A stretch of DNA of 28,594 bases from an uncultured Acetatifactor sp. Lineage in GTDB: Bacteria; Bacillota; Clostridia; Lachnospirales; Lachnospiraceae. The translations under genes and the position numbers were made by a program. Each line of letters starts with the position of its first letter. Position 1 is the first letter of the stretch. The stretch spans positions 1 through 28,594 of the forward strand of contig CAJUAH010000032.1 of the NCBI GenBank assembly GCA_910584375.1, read 5' to 3'. This document shows, piece after piece, positions 7,006-15,290 of this stretch. The notes beneath the pieces were generated by a model. It ran no database searches. It was not told the DNA's origin and saw only the letters and a program-made list of their open reading frames with translations.

Positions 7006-8034
7006 TTAATTTTCCAGATTTATTAGCGCGTAGATCTCTTCGGGAGAGGGGCCTTTGCCATATATATCCACCAGCACATTGTCGCTGTACAGGATGCCAA
7101 TATTGGTACGCCACCCCGCCGCATCTCCCTGATCCTCCACCTGACAGGCTCTGGCCTCCACGATCTCGAGCGTGACCTGTTCCGCGTGGAAAGTAGCGTT
7201 TGACACCTTTTGTATCAGCTCGGGCGGAACGCTTTCCGACAGAGGGATCGTATACAGTCCCAGATCATACTCCCGGGGACTGTCCGCATCCACCAGCCAG
7301 TCGCTGACCGCCTCGTCCGCCTGCCTGCAGCTTATGGTTATCTCCTCCGCGCCTTTGTTCCAGATCACACGCAGTCCCGTCTCAGAACGCGATCCGCTGG
7401 CATAAGTATATCCCTCGGGCAGTACGACATCCACATACCGGCCGTACACGGCGTCTTCCCGGGCCTGCTCCCATGTCAGCGTTTCCGCATCCCCCTGCAC
7501 CAGGCAAACTTCCTGGTCCGCCTTTTCCTGCAGCATATCCTGTATGGCATCCTCCGTATCCCCTGGCAGCGAAGAGCTGTCGGACGCTGTATCAAACTCC
7601 TGCCGGACGCCTCCCGTCGGCGTGGCAGCGCTGTTCCCCACAGGTTCTTCCTCTGGAGTCGGCGCAAACTCTTTTTCCGCCATGGCGTCGTTTTCCGCAG
7701 AGATGTCCCCGCCCTGCGGCCTGGATTCCTCCGGGGCGCACTGTTCCAGCCCCTTCTGAGCGTCCTGCCCGCCGCCAGCCTCGGCCATGGATTCCACATC
7801 CTGCGCCGCCTCCATGGCTCCTCCCGACATATTGGCCGTGTCATTGGAAACATTTGTCAGCTGCAGCGCACCATAGCCCAAACCCACGCAGAATACCAGA
7901 CTGGCCGCCACGGCCACTCCCCGGATCCAGGGTGTGGTTCCACGCCGCCTCCTGATGCGCTCCGCCTCCTCCACGAAAGCCGCATCGATCTCTCCGATCT
8001 CCCGAAACAGATCCTCTTTACTGAATTTTCCCAT
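7006..8034 (-). CDS. Membrane-anchored anti-sigma factor (probable)
   Basis: A 342-residue protein directly downstream of the ECF sigma gene with a 20-base gap. Residues 1-37 are a charged cytosolic segment (MGKFSKEDLFREIGEID, then an RRRR patch), the likely sigma-binding part. Residues 38-60 form one transmembrane helix (GVAVAASLVFCVGLGYGALQL). Residues 65-165 are a low-complexity Glu/Ala/Gln/Ser/Pro linker. Residues 185-342 form a folded extracytosolic domain with alternating strands, probably the sensor. The architecture fits the N-in, C-out anti-sigma factors of Firmicutes ECF systems; no zinc-binding ZAS motif is seen. The assignment rests on gene order and topology more than on sequence identity. 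GGAAGGACAG precedes the ATG with about nine-base spacing. Confidence 0.75.
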   Translation of the reverse strand: MGKFSKEDLFREIGEIDAAFVEEAERIRRRRGTTPWIRGVAVAASLVFCVGLGYGALQLTNVSNDTANMSGGAMEAAQDVESMAEAGGGQDAQKGLEQCAPEESRPQGGDISAENDAMAEKEFAPTPEEEPVGNSAATPTGGVRQEFDTASDSSSLPGDTEDAIQDMLQEKADQEVCLVQGDAETLTWEQAREDAVYGRYVDVVLPEGYTYASGSRSETGLRVIWNKGAEEITISCRQADEAVSDWLVDADSPREYDLGLYTIPLSESVPPELIQKVSNATFHAEQVTLEIVEARACQVEDQGDAAGWRTNIGILYSDNVLVDIYGKGPSPEEIYALINLEN

Positions 8035-8054
8035 GTTTATACTGTCCTTCCTGC

Positions 8055-8615
8055 CTACACCTGTACGCCCTGGGCCTCCAGATAATCCCTGAGTTCCTGC
8101 CTGACCCTGAAAAGAGTGGTCTTGACCTTGCTCTCGCTGACCGCCAGCCTTCCGGCGATCTCTTTGACGGAATCCGCGTAATAGTACCGACGGACAAACA
8201 TAACTCTGGTCTCCGTCTTCATTTTTCCCAAAAAAGCGTTAATCATTCCCGCCACTTCCCCGGCGATATAAGTATCCTCCACCGAGCAGGACGAGGCCAG
8301 GCATTCCTCCAGCTCGTCCAGCACCAGATCAAAGTGTCCGTTGCGCTTGCCCGCCTTGTTGTACTCATAGCGGTTCAGCGCGATATTGCGGCTGATCCGG
8401 CTCAGGAATGCGGAGAGGATATTGGGGCGCGTGGGCGGGATCGCATTCCATGCAGCCACATAGGTATCGTTCTCACACTCCTGGGCGTCCTCGTAGCTGC
8501 CCACGATTCGCATGGCAATGCTGCGGCACAGGCGGCCGTATTTCTCCGCCGTCCGGGTGATCGCCTCCTCGGAGCGCTCAAAATATAGATCTATGATCCT
8601 GCTGTCCTCCATCAT
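8055..8615 (-). CDS. RNA polymerase sigma factor, ECF (sigma-70) family
   Basis: A 186-residue protein with only regions 2 and 4 of sigma-70, as in the ECF group. Region 2 lies at about residues 10-85 (EDAQECENDTYVAAWNAIPP, then FLSRISRNIALNRY), which binds core polymerase and the -10 element. Region 4 lies at about residues 122-180, with the helix-turn-helix DSVKEIAGRLAVSESKVKTT for -35 recognition. The downstream gene encodes its probable membrane anti-sigma factor. The start is ATG 8615 or the adjacent ATG 8612; GAGAGG lies immediately before. A candidate ECF-type promoter sits directly upstream at 8642-8669, consistent with autoregulation. Regulon and signal unknown. Confidence 0.93.
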   Translation of the reverse strand: MMEDSRIIDLYFERSEEAITRTAEKYGRLCRSIAMRIVGSYEDAQECENDTYVAAWNAIPPTRPNILSAFLSRISRNIALNRYEYNKAGKRNGHFDLVLDELEECLASSCSVEDTYIAGEVAGMINAFLGKMKTETRVMFVRRYYYADSVKEIAGRLAVSESKVKTTLFRVRQELRDYLEAQGVQV

Positions 8616-8641
8616 CCTCTCGGGTCCCTTTCCTATTTATA

Positions 8642-8669
8642 TAGACAGGTAAAAAAATATTTGGTTACA
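8642..8669 (-). promoter_or_regulatory. Candidate autoregulated ECF promoter overlapping the kinase stop codon
   Basis: The minus strand reads TGTAAC (8669-8664), 16 bases, TGTCTA (8647-8642). This resembles the TGAAAC-N16-CGTC pattern of several Firmicutes ECF sigma factors. The TAA of the -35 element is also the stop codon of the ROK kinase gene. A poly-T stretch fills part of the spacer, a common feature of such promoters. Sigma-A elements here are poor, which favours self-activation of the sigma operon. Confidence 0.5.
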
Positions 8670-9570
8670 AGCCAAGATGCTGCAACGCCCGCGCTAAAAA
8701 CTTTTCCAGAGCGTCCATCGCCAGTTTCAGACAGCCCAGGATGCCCTGGTCATCATGCAGACTGCACGGTATGATATAACGGTTCAGATTCTCCAGCTCC
8801 GGCGTAATCACATAATCGGCCATCAATTCCTGATACTGTCTGCGGATCAGGGGAAAAAGCTGCTCCTGGTGCATGACGCCGCCGCCCAGGATGATTCTCT
8901 TAGGGGAATAGACCAGCGTATAATTGACACATGCCTGGGCGATATAATACGCCTCCAGCTCCCATACCTCCCTGCGGTCTCCCAGTGTTTCCGCCTTAGC
9001 TCCCCAGCGCTCCTCTATGGCGGGGCCGGAAGCCAGACCCTCCAGGCAGTTCCCGTGAAAGGGACATTTTCCCTTATAGGTATCCGCCGGATGCCGCTGC
9101 AGCAGAATATGCCCCGCCTCGGGATGCATCATCCCGTGGAGCAGTCTGCCGCCCGTAAAGACGCCCACCCCTACGCCGGTGCCCACGGTCACATAGATGC
9201 AGCTGTCCAGGCCCTGCATCGAACCAAAAGATACTTCCCCCAGCACGGCGGCATTCACGTCCGTGTCAAACCCCACCGGACAGCCGAGCGCCTCCTGGAA
9301 AGCCCCCACGATATTGTAGTTCTGCCAGGCAAGTTTAGGCGTGGTGGTGATATAGCCGTAGGTTGCCGTGCCCTCCACCGGATTGATGGGGCCGAAACAC
9401 CCTATGCCCAATGCTTCTATATTGTGCTGCTTAAAAAACGACAGCATCTGCGGCATGGTCTCCTCCGGACTCACCGTGGGAATGGAGACCCGCTCCAGCA
9501 CCTGCCCCTGTTCGTTGCCGATGGCGCACACCATCTTGGTGCCGCCTGCTTCCAATGCTCCTAATACCAT
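8665..9570 (-). CDS. ROK-family sugar kinase, fructokinase-like
   Basis: A 301-residue cytosolic kinase of the ROK family, normal length. The ATP phosphate motif is EAGGTK at residues 7-12. The catalytic Asp lies in GFDTDVNAA (Asp 104). The ROK zinc site is complete: His 154 in PEAGHILLQRH, then Cys 169, His 172 and Cys 175 in CPFHGNC, followed by LEGLASG. The pattern GALEAGGTK-CAIG and the short C-terminus match bacterial fructokinases (ScrK/GmuE group) that make fructose 6-phosphate, though mannose or other hexoses are possible. AGAGG precedes ATG 9570. No sugar transporter or hydrolase is nearby, so the physiological substrate is unclear. Confidence 0.9.
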   Translation of the reverse strand: MVLGALEAGGTKMVCAIGNEQGQVLERVSIPTVSPEETMPQMLSFFKQHNIEALGIGCFGPINPVEGTATYGYITTTPKLAWQNYNIVGAFQEALGCPVGFDTDVNAAVLGEVSFGSMQGLDSCIYVTVGTGVGVGVFTGGRLLHGMMHPEAGHILLQRHPADTYKGKCPFHGNCLEGLASGPAIEERWGAKAETLGDRREVWELEAYYIAQACVNYTLVYSPKRIILGGGVMHQEQLFPLIRRQYQELMADYVITPELENLNRYIIPCSLHDDQGILGCLKLAMDALEKFLARALQHLGL

Positions 9571-9723
9571 CTTTACCTCTTTTCCGCATACCGCTGATTA
9601 TGCCGCTCCATTCCCTTAATATCGAAAAAGAAATAGCCCTGGAATGGAAGAAAGCTCCCACTTCAAGGCCATCCTTTACGGGTCCTCCGTTCTCGAGCCG
9701 CCGAAATTAACCTTGTCACCTCA

Positions 9724-9751
9724 TTATAGCGCACCCGGCAAAACTCTGCAA
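9724..9751 (-). promoter_or_regulatory. Promoter of the ROK kinase gene
   Basis: The minus strand has TTGCAG-like bases (TTGCAG, 9751-9746), a 16-base spacer and a perfect TATAAT (9729-9724). The 5' leader to ATG 9570 would be about 145 bases. It contains an inverted pair CCATTCC / GGAATGG (about 9648-9609) and a possible 18-codon frame after AAAGG. I see no riboswitch I can name. 9752-9799 holds the end of the Rpn unit without a clear terminator. Confidence 0.65.
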
Positions 9752-9799
9752 AACCTTTTTGTAATTGCTATTCATTAACGTATATTCTACAGCAGACCA

Positions 9800-10792
9800 T
9801 TACACCGTTCGCTTTCCAAACATTTCAAGGTATTCCTGCGCTGTCTGCAACGACACCTTCAGCTTGTTTTGCAGGCGCTCCAAAATATCATTTTCGGATA
9901 AACCGAAATCATATCCTGTCTCGATAATACCTTCCGCTTTTCCTTCCGCTATACCTTCCGCTTTTCCTTTCGCTTCACTCTCTCTTGCAATTTCCTCAAA
10001 CAAAGTACACATATCAGCGTCTCCTTTCTCAGCCAATGCATTGTAATTGATCTTACAGTTTGTTGCACCTGCTACCGTCATAATCACTGTTTTGTCAATG
10101 CCATGCTCCCTGGCGTATTTTATGACCTTTTCCTTTGACTCATTCTTGGGTATGCTTTTATCCAGAACCATTTGCAGCATATTGAAAAAATATACATTGT
10201 TCATGTTGTGAAATGAAAGGTTATTCTGTCTGGCCTCCACAAGCATCATTTTGTAATCATTGACAAACTGTTTCATCTCTTCGGGAATATCCAGCATCCC
10301 ATGGAGCGACACCGCTCCATCCCACGGCTTTTCACCATAATACACAACGATGGTGACGACAGGTATAAACTTGTCTGTCCTTTTCATTCTTGACAAGTAT
10401 TCATCTTCCTCCAGGCCGTCACGTTTCTGATACCGCCTTGCATTGCTGTCATACTGTTTTTTATATGTGCCATAGTCATAGCCCATGACACGTATGGGCA
10501 TTCCGTAATGGATATGGCTCTGGGACTCCATGCCCAGCATCACAAGATCCACCCCATATACCGTAGATCTTTTACTCACTTTTATGCTGTCCCTGGATAC
10601 CCTGATGCTCTCCGCATAATCCCGGTGTTCCAGCACAGAGGATTCCTCTGTGTCCACATCCTCCAGTTCCTCCGGCCTGATCACCTGTCTGCCCTCAAAC
10701 AACACCGCATTGAAGAGATCGGCAAACTGCTCATTGTCATTCCAGTAATTCTTTAATACTGTATCCGGTTTCAAATCCTGTGCTTTAGCCAT
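9800..10792 (-). CDS. Rpn-family recombination-promoting nuclease / putative transposase
   Basis: A 330-residue protein of the Rpn (PD-(D/E)XK, former transposase_31) family. The N-terminal half carries the nuclease region: FADLFNAVLFEGRQVIRPEE, a YGVDLVMLGMESQ strand with the family's acidic residues, then PVVTIVVYYGEKPWDG, the hallmark Y(Y/W)G-x-x-x-W motif. The C-terminal part has the tandem AEGIAEGKAEGII repeats encoded by imperfect 12/24-base repeats at about 9928-9974, a region known to vary in length in this family. E. coli RpnA-E are DNA endonucleases linked to RecA-independent recombination and, more recently, to phage defence; the latter is not shown here. Low neighbour linkage and its own promoter suggest a mobile or lineage-variable gene. 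Confidence 0.9.
   Translation of the reverse strand: MAKAQDLKPDTVLKNYWNDNEQFADLFNAVLFEGRQVIRPEELEDVDTEESSVLEHRDYAESIRVSRDSIKVSKRSTVYGVDLVMLGMESQSHIHYGMPIRVMGYDYGTYKKQYDSNARRYQKRDGLEEDEYLSRMKRTDKFIPVVTIVVYYGEKPWDGAVSLHGMLDIPEEMKQFVNDYKMMLVEARQNNLSFHNMNNVYFFNMLQMVLDKSIPKNESKEKVIKYAREHGIDKTVIMTVAGATNCKINYNALAEKGDADMCTLFEEIARESEAKGKAEGIAEGKAEGIIETGYDFGLSENDILERLQNKLKVSLQTAQEYLEMFGKRTV
9928..9974. repeat. Short in-frame tandem repeat inside the Rpn gene
   Basis: Imperfect 12-base blocks of the form CTTCCGCTTTTC / CTTCCGCTATAC repeat about four times. They encode the alternating Glu-Gly-Lys-Ala and Glu-Gly-Ile-Ala blocks. Such a repeat can expand or contract in frame, making this a plausible length-variable site. 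Confidence 0.7.
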
Positions 10793-10821
10793 CCTGTAGT
10801 TCCTTTCCTTTTCCTGTCTTC

Positions 10822-10850
10822 AGTATACTATTTAATCCTTCTGATTGCAA
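10822..10850 (-). promoter_or_regulatory. Promoter of the Rpn gene
   Basis: The minus strand has TTGCAA (10850-10845), a 17-base spacer and TATACT (10827-10822). GGAAAGGAAC lies before the ATG at 10792. This is a good housekeeping promoter. The gap 10851-10913 holds nothing else I recognise. Confidence 0.7.
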
Positions 10851-10913
10851 GGTCTTTGCCTGAATGCATTGAGGTTGCATTCTCTTTATGCTTTTGTGCT
10901 TTTTGTCTCCGGA

Positions 10914-10961
10914 ATCAAAAAATGCCCCTGAAGAAAGGGTTCCTCCTCTCACAGGGGCATT
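10914..10961 (-). terminator. Intrinsic terminator after purL
   Basis: The minus strand has AATGCCCCTG (10961-10952 region), a 21-base loop, CAGGGGCATT (10930-10921), then TTTTTGATT. The 10-pair stem and T-run make it one of the clearest terminators in the window. It lies about 85 bases after the purL stop and separates purL from the Rpn promoter. Confidence 0.9.
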
Positions 10962-11045
10962 AATACTTACTCTATTCTCTTTTCAGCGCCATACCAAATT
11001 GCCTTCACAGGATATTCAGGCAGGTCTGGGGATATCCTCGCCGCA

Positions 11046-14000
11046 TTACAGGAAATACTTGACGCCGCTCTCAAATATCTTCATATCCTGTTCCCCATAG
11101 ATATTCAGGGCCACAGCCGTATCCCTTCTCTCGGAGTGGGCCATCTTGCCCAGCACCCTGCCGTCGGGGGAAGTGATACCCTCGATGGCGGCGTAGGAGC
11201 CGTTGATATTGTACTCCTCGTCCATGGACACGTTGCCCTGGGGATCCGCATACTGGGTCGCCACCTGGCCGTTGGCGAAGAGTTTGTCGATCCACTCTCT
11301 CGGAGCCACAAAGCGGCCCTCGCCATGGGAAGCAGGATTGCAGTAGGTCTCTCCCAGCCGCGCCCCCTGGAGCCAGGGAGACTTGTCCGTCACCACTTTG
11401 GTATATACCATCTTGGAGATATGCCGGTTGATCGTGTTAAAGGTCAGGGTCGGAGAATCCTCCTTCTGTCCCAGGATCTCGCCGTAGGGCACCAGCCCCA
11501 GCTTGATCAGCGCCTGGAATCCGTTACAGATACCCAGCGCCAGACCGTCCCTCTCATTGAGCAGCCGCATCACCGCCTCTTTTAACCTGGCGTTCTGGAA
11601 CGCGGTGGCAAAGAACTTGGCGCTGCCGTCCGGCTCGTCTCCCGCGGAAAAACCGCCGGGGAACATAATGATCTGCGCCTGGCCGATGGCCCGCTCATAC
11701 TCCTCCACGGACTCCCTGATATCGGAGGCATTCTGATTCCGAAATACCTTCGTCACCACATCCGCGCCTGCCCGCGCAAAAGCTTTGGCGCTGTCATACT
11801 CGCAGTTGGTTCCCGGGAATACGGGAATAAACACCGTAGGCCGGGCTACTTTATGCCTGCATACATAGACATTCTCCGTCCGGTATACCCTGCTCTCCAC
11901 CGATTCCGCGCCTGCCGACGCTTTGGTGGGGAATACCTTCTCCAACCGGGAAGTCCACGCGTCCAGAGCCTCCTCCATGGGAATCCGGGTCTGCCCCACA
12001 CAGAATACAGGCTCGGCAGTCACCGTACCGATCACCATGTAATCCAGCTCTCTTTCCTCCAGCAGCGCCAGCTTATCCGCCGGGATCTCCGCCAGCAGAT
12101 CGCCCAGCCCGTTGCCGAACAGATCCTTACCGTCCACAGTATCCTCTACCGTCACGCCCAGTCCGTTGCCAAAAGCCATCTTGGACAGCGCCGCCGCCAC
12201 GCCCCTGGCGTCCAGCGCGTAGGCGGACACAATGACTTTTTCCTGCATCAACTGATGAACCGCGTCATACAGCTCCATGACCGCCTCATACATGGGTACG
12301 TCGAAATCATCCTTCTCTATGGCAAAGCGCACCAGCTTATTGCCGGGGGCTTTCAGCTCCGGCGTCACGATGTCCCCGTACTTCGCGATATCCACGGCAA
12401 AAGACACCAGTGTGGGAGGCACGTCTATATCGTTGAACGTGCCGGACATGCTGTCCTTTCCTCCGATGGAGGGCAGACCGAAACCGATCTGGGCGTCATA
12501 AGCGCCCAGCAGAGCCGCGAAAGGCTGGCTCCAGCGAGCCGGATCCTCGGTCATGCGGCGGAAATACTCCTGGAAAGTAAAGCGGATCTTACTGTAGTCG
12601 CCGCCGTTTGCCACGATCTTGGCCATGGACTCCACCACGGCATAGATTGCCCCGTGATAAGGACTCCAGGAGGACAGGCAGGGGTCAAAGCCGTAACTCA
12701 TCATCGTCACGGTATCGGTCTTTCCCGCAAGCACAGGCAGCTTGGCCACCATGGCCTGGGTCTCGGTGAGCTGATGTACGCCGCCATAGGGCATCAGCAC
12801 GCTGGCCGCGCCGATGGAGGAGTCGAACATCTCCACCAGCCCCTTCTGGGAGCACACGTTCAGATCGCCCAGCATGGTCAGCCAAGCCCCTTTGATATCG
12901 CCGGACTCCGCCAGTTCTCCCACCTTCTCTATGGCATATCTGTCAAAATAATTCTCTTTCTCATCGGGGATATCCACCCTGACTGCCGTCTCCTGATGCG
13001 CGCCGTTGGTGTCCAAAAAGGCCCGTTTCAGATTGACGATATCCTTGCCTCTCCAGTTCAGAACCAGCCGGGGCTCCTCCGTCACCGTGGCCACCGCCAC
13101 CGCCTCCAGGTTCTCCTGGGCGGCGTACTCCAGAAACTTCTCCACGTCCCCCGGATCCACCACCACAGCCATACGCTCCTGGGACTCGGAGATCGCCAGC
13201 TCCGTGCCGTCCAGACCCGCGTATTTCTTGGGTACTTTATCCAGATCCACGGTCAGGCCGTCCGCCAGCTCACCGATGGCCACGGACACGCCGCCCGCGC
13301 CAAAGTCGTTACACTTCTTGATCAGCCTGCTGACTTCCTCCCTGCGGAACAGCCTCTGGATCTTGCGCTCCGTGGGGGCGTTGCCCTTCTGCACTTCCGC
13401 GCCGCAGGTCTCGATGGACTGCTCCGTATGTACCTTGGAAGAACCGGTGGCGCCGCCGCAGCCGTCGCGCCCGGTCCGGCCCCCCAGCAGGATGATGATA
13501 TCCCCGGGATCGGAAGTCTCGCGGATCACATTTTTCCGGGGAGCAGCGCCCATCACCGCGCCGATCTCCATACGTTTCGCCACATAATTGGGATGATAGA
13601 TCTCCTTCACAAAGCCGGTGGCCAGACCGATCTGGTTCCCGTAGGAAGAGTAACCGCTGGCAGCTCCCCTCACCAGCTTTTTCTGGGACAGCTTGCCCTT
13701 TAAAGTATCCGCCACAGGTACGGTGGGATCCGCCGCCCCGGTCACGCGCATGGCCTGGTACACGTATCCCCTGCCGGACAGGGGATCGCGGATGGCGCCG
13801 CCCAGGCAGGTGGCCGCCCCGCCGAAGGGCTCGATCTCCGTGGGGTGGTTGTGGGTCTCATTTTTGAAAAATACCAGCCACTCCTCGGTCTCCTTATGGT
13901 CCTCGTACTCCATCTCCACCGGCACCACCACCGAGCAGGCGTTGATCTCGTCGGACTCCTCCATATCCTCCAGCTTGCCGTCTTTTTTCAGTTTCCGCAT

Positions 14001-14846
14001 GGCCATCAGCGCCAGATCCATCAGGCAGACAAACTTATCCTGCCGCCCGGCAAAGATCTCCGCCCTTGTATCCATATAGCTCTGGTAGGTGGCCTCGATG
14101 GGATCTCTGTAATAGCCCTCTCCAAACTCCACGTCCTTAAGCTCCGTGGAAAACGTGGTATGGCGGCAGTGATCCGACCAGTAGGTATCCAGCACCCGGA
14201 TCTCCGTCATGGAAGGATCTCTCTTCTCGTCGTCATGGAAATATTTCTGTATATGCAGAAAATCCTTGAAGGTCATGGCAAGTCCCAGAGAACCGTAGAG
14301 CTTTTTGAGTTCGTTCTCGGGCATGTCCGCAAAACCGTCAAAGATTGCCACATCCTCCGGCTCCGTAAACTGCGTCACCAGCGTGTCCGGCTTTACCATA
14401 TCTGTCTCCCTGGAATCCACGGGATTGATACAGTAGGCTTTGATCCGGGTCATCTCCTCCTCGCTGATGTCGCCGATGATCATATAGGTCACGGCGGTGC
14501 GGATAATAGGCTGCTCGTCCTCTTTTAAGAACTGTATGCACTGCACGGCGGAATCGGCTCTCTGGTCAAACTGGCCGGGCAGAAATTCCACGGAAAACAC
14601 ATGGCCCCGCTCGGGGATCTCGATGTTCTCCTGGTACAGGTCGTCCACCGGGGGCTCGGAAAATACGGTTTTGCAGGCGGCGGCAAAGATCTCGTCGGAG
14701 ATGTTCTCCACGTCATAGCGGATGAACTGCCGCACTTCTTCCACTTTGTCCAGGCCCAGGTAATTCTTCAGGTCTCCTTTCAGCTCCCTGGCTTTTACCG
14801 CGTAGGGGGCTTTCTTTTCCACGTAGATACGTCTTACTTTTCCCAT
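11046..14846 (-). CDS. purL: Phosphoribosylformylglycinamidine synthase, single-chain
   Basis: A 1266-residue enzyme of purine synthesis that converts FGAR, ATP and glutamine to FGAM in the cytosol. The single chain fuses the PurS-like N-terminus, the ATP-binding PurL halves and a C-terminal class I glutaminase, as in many Clostridia and Proteobacteria. Landmarks are NHPTEIEPFGGAATCLGG, SDHCRHTTF before it, and GGAPRK-like GAAPRKNVIRE. In the glutaminase the nucleophile is Cys 1107 in GICNGFQ, with His 1174 and Glu 1176 in SHGEGRF. ATG 14846 is chosen because GGAGGACAAATT precedes it; the longer open frame upstream runs through a non-coding palindrome. It is not adjacent to other pur genes, and its leader carries palindromic element A. 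Confidence 0.97.
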   Translation of the reverse strand: MGKVRRIYVEKKAPYAVKARELKGDLKNYLGLDKVEEVRQFIRYDVENISDEIFAAACKTVFSEPPVDDLYQENIEIPERGHVFSVEFLPGQFDQRADSAVQCIQFLKEDEQPIIRTAVTYMIIGDISEEEMTRIKAYCINPVDSRETDMVKPDTLVTQFTEPEDVAIFDGFADMPENELKKLYGSLGLAMTFKDFLHIQKYFHDDEKRDPSMTEIRVLDTYWSDHCRHTTFSTELKDVEFGEGYYRDPIEATYQSYMDTRAEIFAGRQDKFVCLMDLALMAMRKLKKDGKLEDMEESDEINACSVVVPVEMEYEDHKETEEWLVFFKNETHNHPTEIEPFGGAATCLGGAIRDPLSGRGYVYQAMRVTGAADPTVPVADTLKGKLSQKKLVRGAASGYSSYGNQIGLATGFVKEIYHPNYVAKRMEIGAVMGAAPRKNVIRETSDPGDIIILLGGRTGRDGCGGATGSSKVHTEQSIETCGAEVQKGNAPTERKIQRLFRREEVSRLIKKCNDFGAGGVSVAIGELADGLTVDLDKVPKKYAGLDGTELAISESQERMAVVVDPGDVEKFLEYAAQENLEAVAVATVTEEPRLVLNWRGKDIVNLKRAFLDTNGAHQETAVRVDIPDEKENYFDRYAIEKVGELAESGDIKGAWLTMLGDLNVCSQKGLVEMFDSSIGAASVLMPYGGVHQLTETQAMVAKLPVLAGKTDTVTMMSYGFDPCLSSWSPYHGAIYAVVESMAKIVANGGDYSKIRFTFQEYFRRMTEDPARWSQPFAALLGAYDAQIGFGLPSIGGKDSMSGTFNDIDVPPTLVSFAVDIAKYGDIVTPELKAPGNKLVRFAIEKDDFDVPMYEAVMELYDAVHQLMQEKVIVSAYALDARGVAAALSKMAFGNGLGVTVEDTVDGKDLFGNGLGDLLAEIPADKLALLEERELDYMVIGTVTAEPVFCVGQTRIPMEEALDAWTSRLEKVFPTKASAGAESVESRVYRTENVYVCRHKVARPTVFIPVFPGTNCEYDSAKAFARAGADVVTKVFRNQNASDIRESVEEYERAIGQAQIIMFPGGFSAGDEPDGSAKFFATAFQNARLKEAVMRLLNERDGLALGICNGFQALIKLGLVPYGEILGQKEDSPTLTFNTINRHISKMVYTKVVTDKSPWLQGARLGETYCNPASHGEGRFVAPREWIDKLFANGQVATQYADPQGNVSMDEEYNINGSYAAIEGITSPDGRVLGKMAHSERRDTAVALNIYGEQDMKIFESGVKYFL

Positions 14847-14892
14847 AATTTGTCCTCCATGATTAAAAGAAATGGGGTTACTGGCTGTTTCC

Positions 14893-15029
14893 GGGGAGGG
14901 GGCCTGTATATCCCATATGCGGCGCGCTCTCGCTCCGTGGAAGACGTAGCAGGTGCTAGGCTCGAAAGTACCTCGCCAAGCACTGACGTCTTCCAAGGGC
15001 CTCCTATGGGATATACAGGCCCCCTCCCC
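14893..15029 (+). repeat. Palindromic element, copy A, in the purL leader
   Basis: 137 bases. The outer arms 14893-14917 and 15005-15029 form a 25-pair perfect stem (GGGGAGGGGGCCTG at the left end). Inside lie the conserved GCGCTCTCGCTC (14924-14935), an inner stem GGAAGACGT (14939-14947) / ACGTCTTCC (14986-14994), and the apical core GGTGCTAGGCTCGAAA ... CCTCGCCAAGCAC. The same core and layout recur at 28301-28427 and, reversed, at 16712-16883, with different arm sequences. Here the element lies between the predicted purL promoter and start codon, antisense to the core orientation. No transposase gene is linked. Confidence 0.85.
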
Positions 15030-15047
15030 TGCTCTCCAGCAAAAATT

Positions 15048-15076
15048 ATTTTAATATATGCACGGCTAGAATGCAA
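15048..15076 (-). promoter_or_regulatory. Candidate purL promoter
   Basis: The minus strand has TTGCAT (15076-15071), a 17-base spacer and TAAAAT (15053-15048) in an AT-rich setting. Transcription would start near 15041, about 12 bases before element A, giving a leader of about 195 bases. The remaining gap 15077-15290 is AT-rich and has a CACTTTT-ACG-AAAAGTG inverted repeat at about 15138-15155, which may end the metallo-hydrolase transcript. Confidence 0.5.
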
Positions 15077-15290
15077 CCGTATAACGGCCTATGTTTTGCC
15101 AATATTTTTTGTACTAACAGTAGCATGTTGTATATTACATTTCACTTTTCGTAAAAGTGTTCCTGCGCATTAAATTTATAAAATACCTATTTCCGCTTAT
15201 CACTTATGATTTTGGATGCATTTAACAGCTCAGCAAACTGGAATTTGTATGATTAATTGAATTCCGTTTTAATTTACTAAAAAAATAAAC

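Noticed and set aside
9571..9717. Short frames of 12 and 18 codons in the ROK kinase leader
   Set aside because: They are too short to judge, and neither shows the arrangement with a terminator seen upstream of carB.
11853..13703. Long plus-strand open frame (616 codons) opposite purL
   Set aside because: It mirrors the codon use of purL on the other strand, is rich in His, Arg and Gln as expected of an antisense shadow, and has no ribosome site. purL itself is unambiguous.
14893..15029. Element A as an integron attC site or a known IS end
   Set aside because: attC sites have conserved ends and a variable centre; here the centre is conserved and the ends vary. No integrase or transposase is in the window.
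14847..15041. Purine riboswitch in the purL leader
   Set aside because: No conserved purine-aptamer core (the three-way junction loops) could be found; the leader is filled by palindromic element A.
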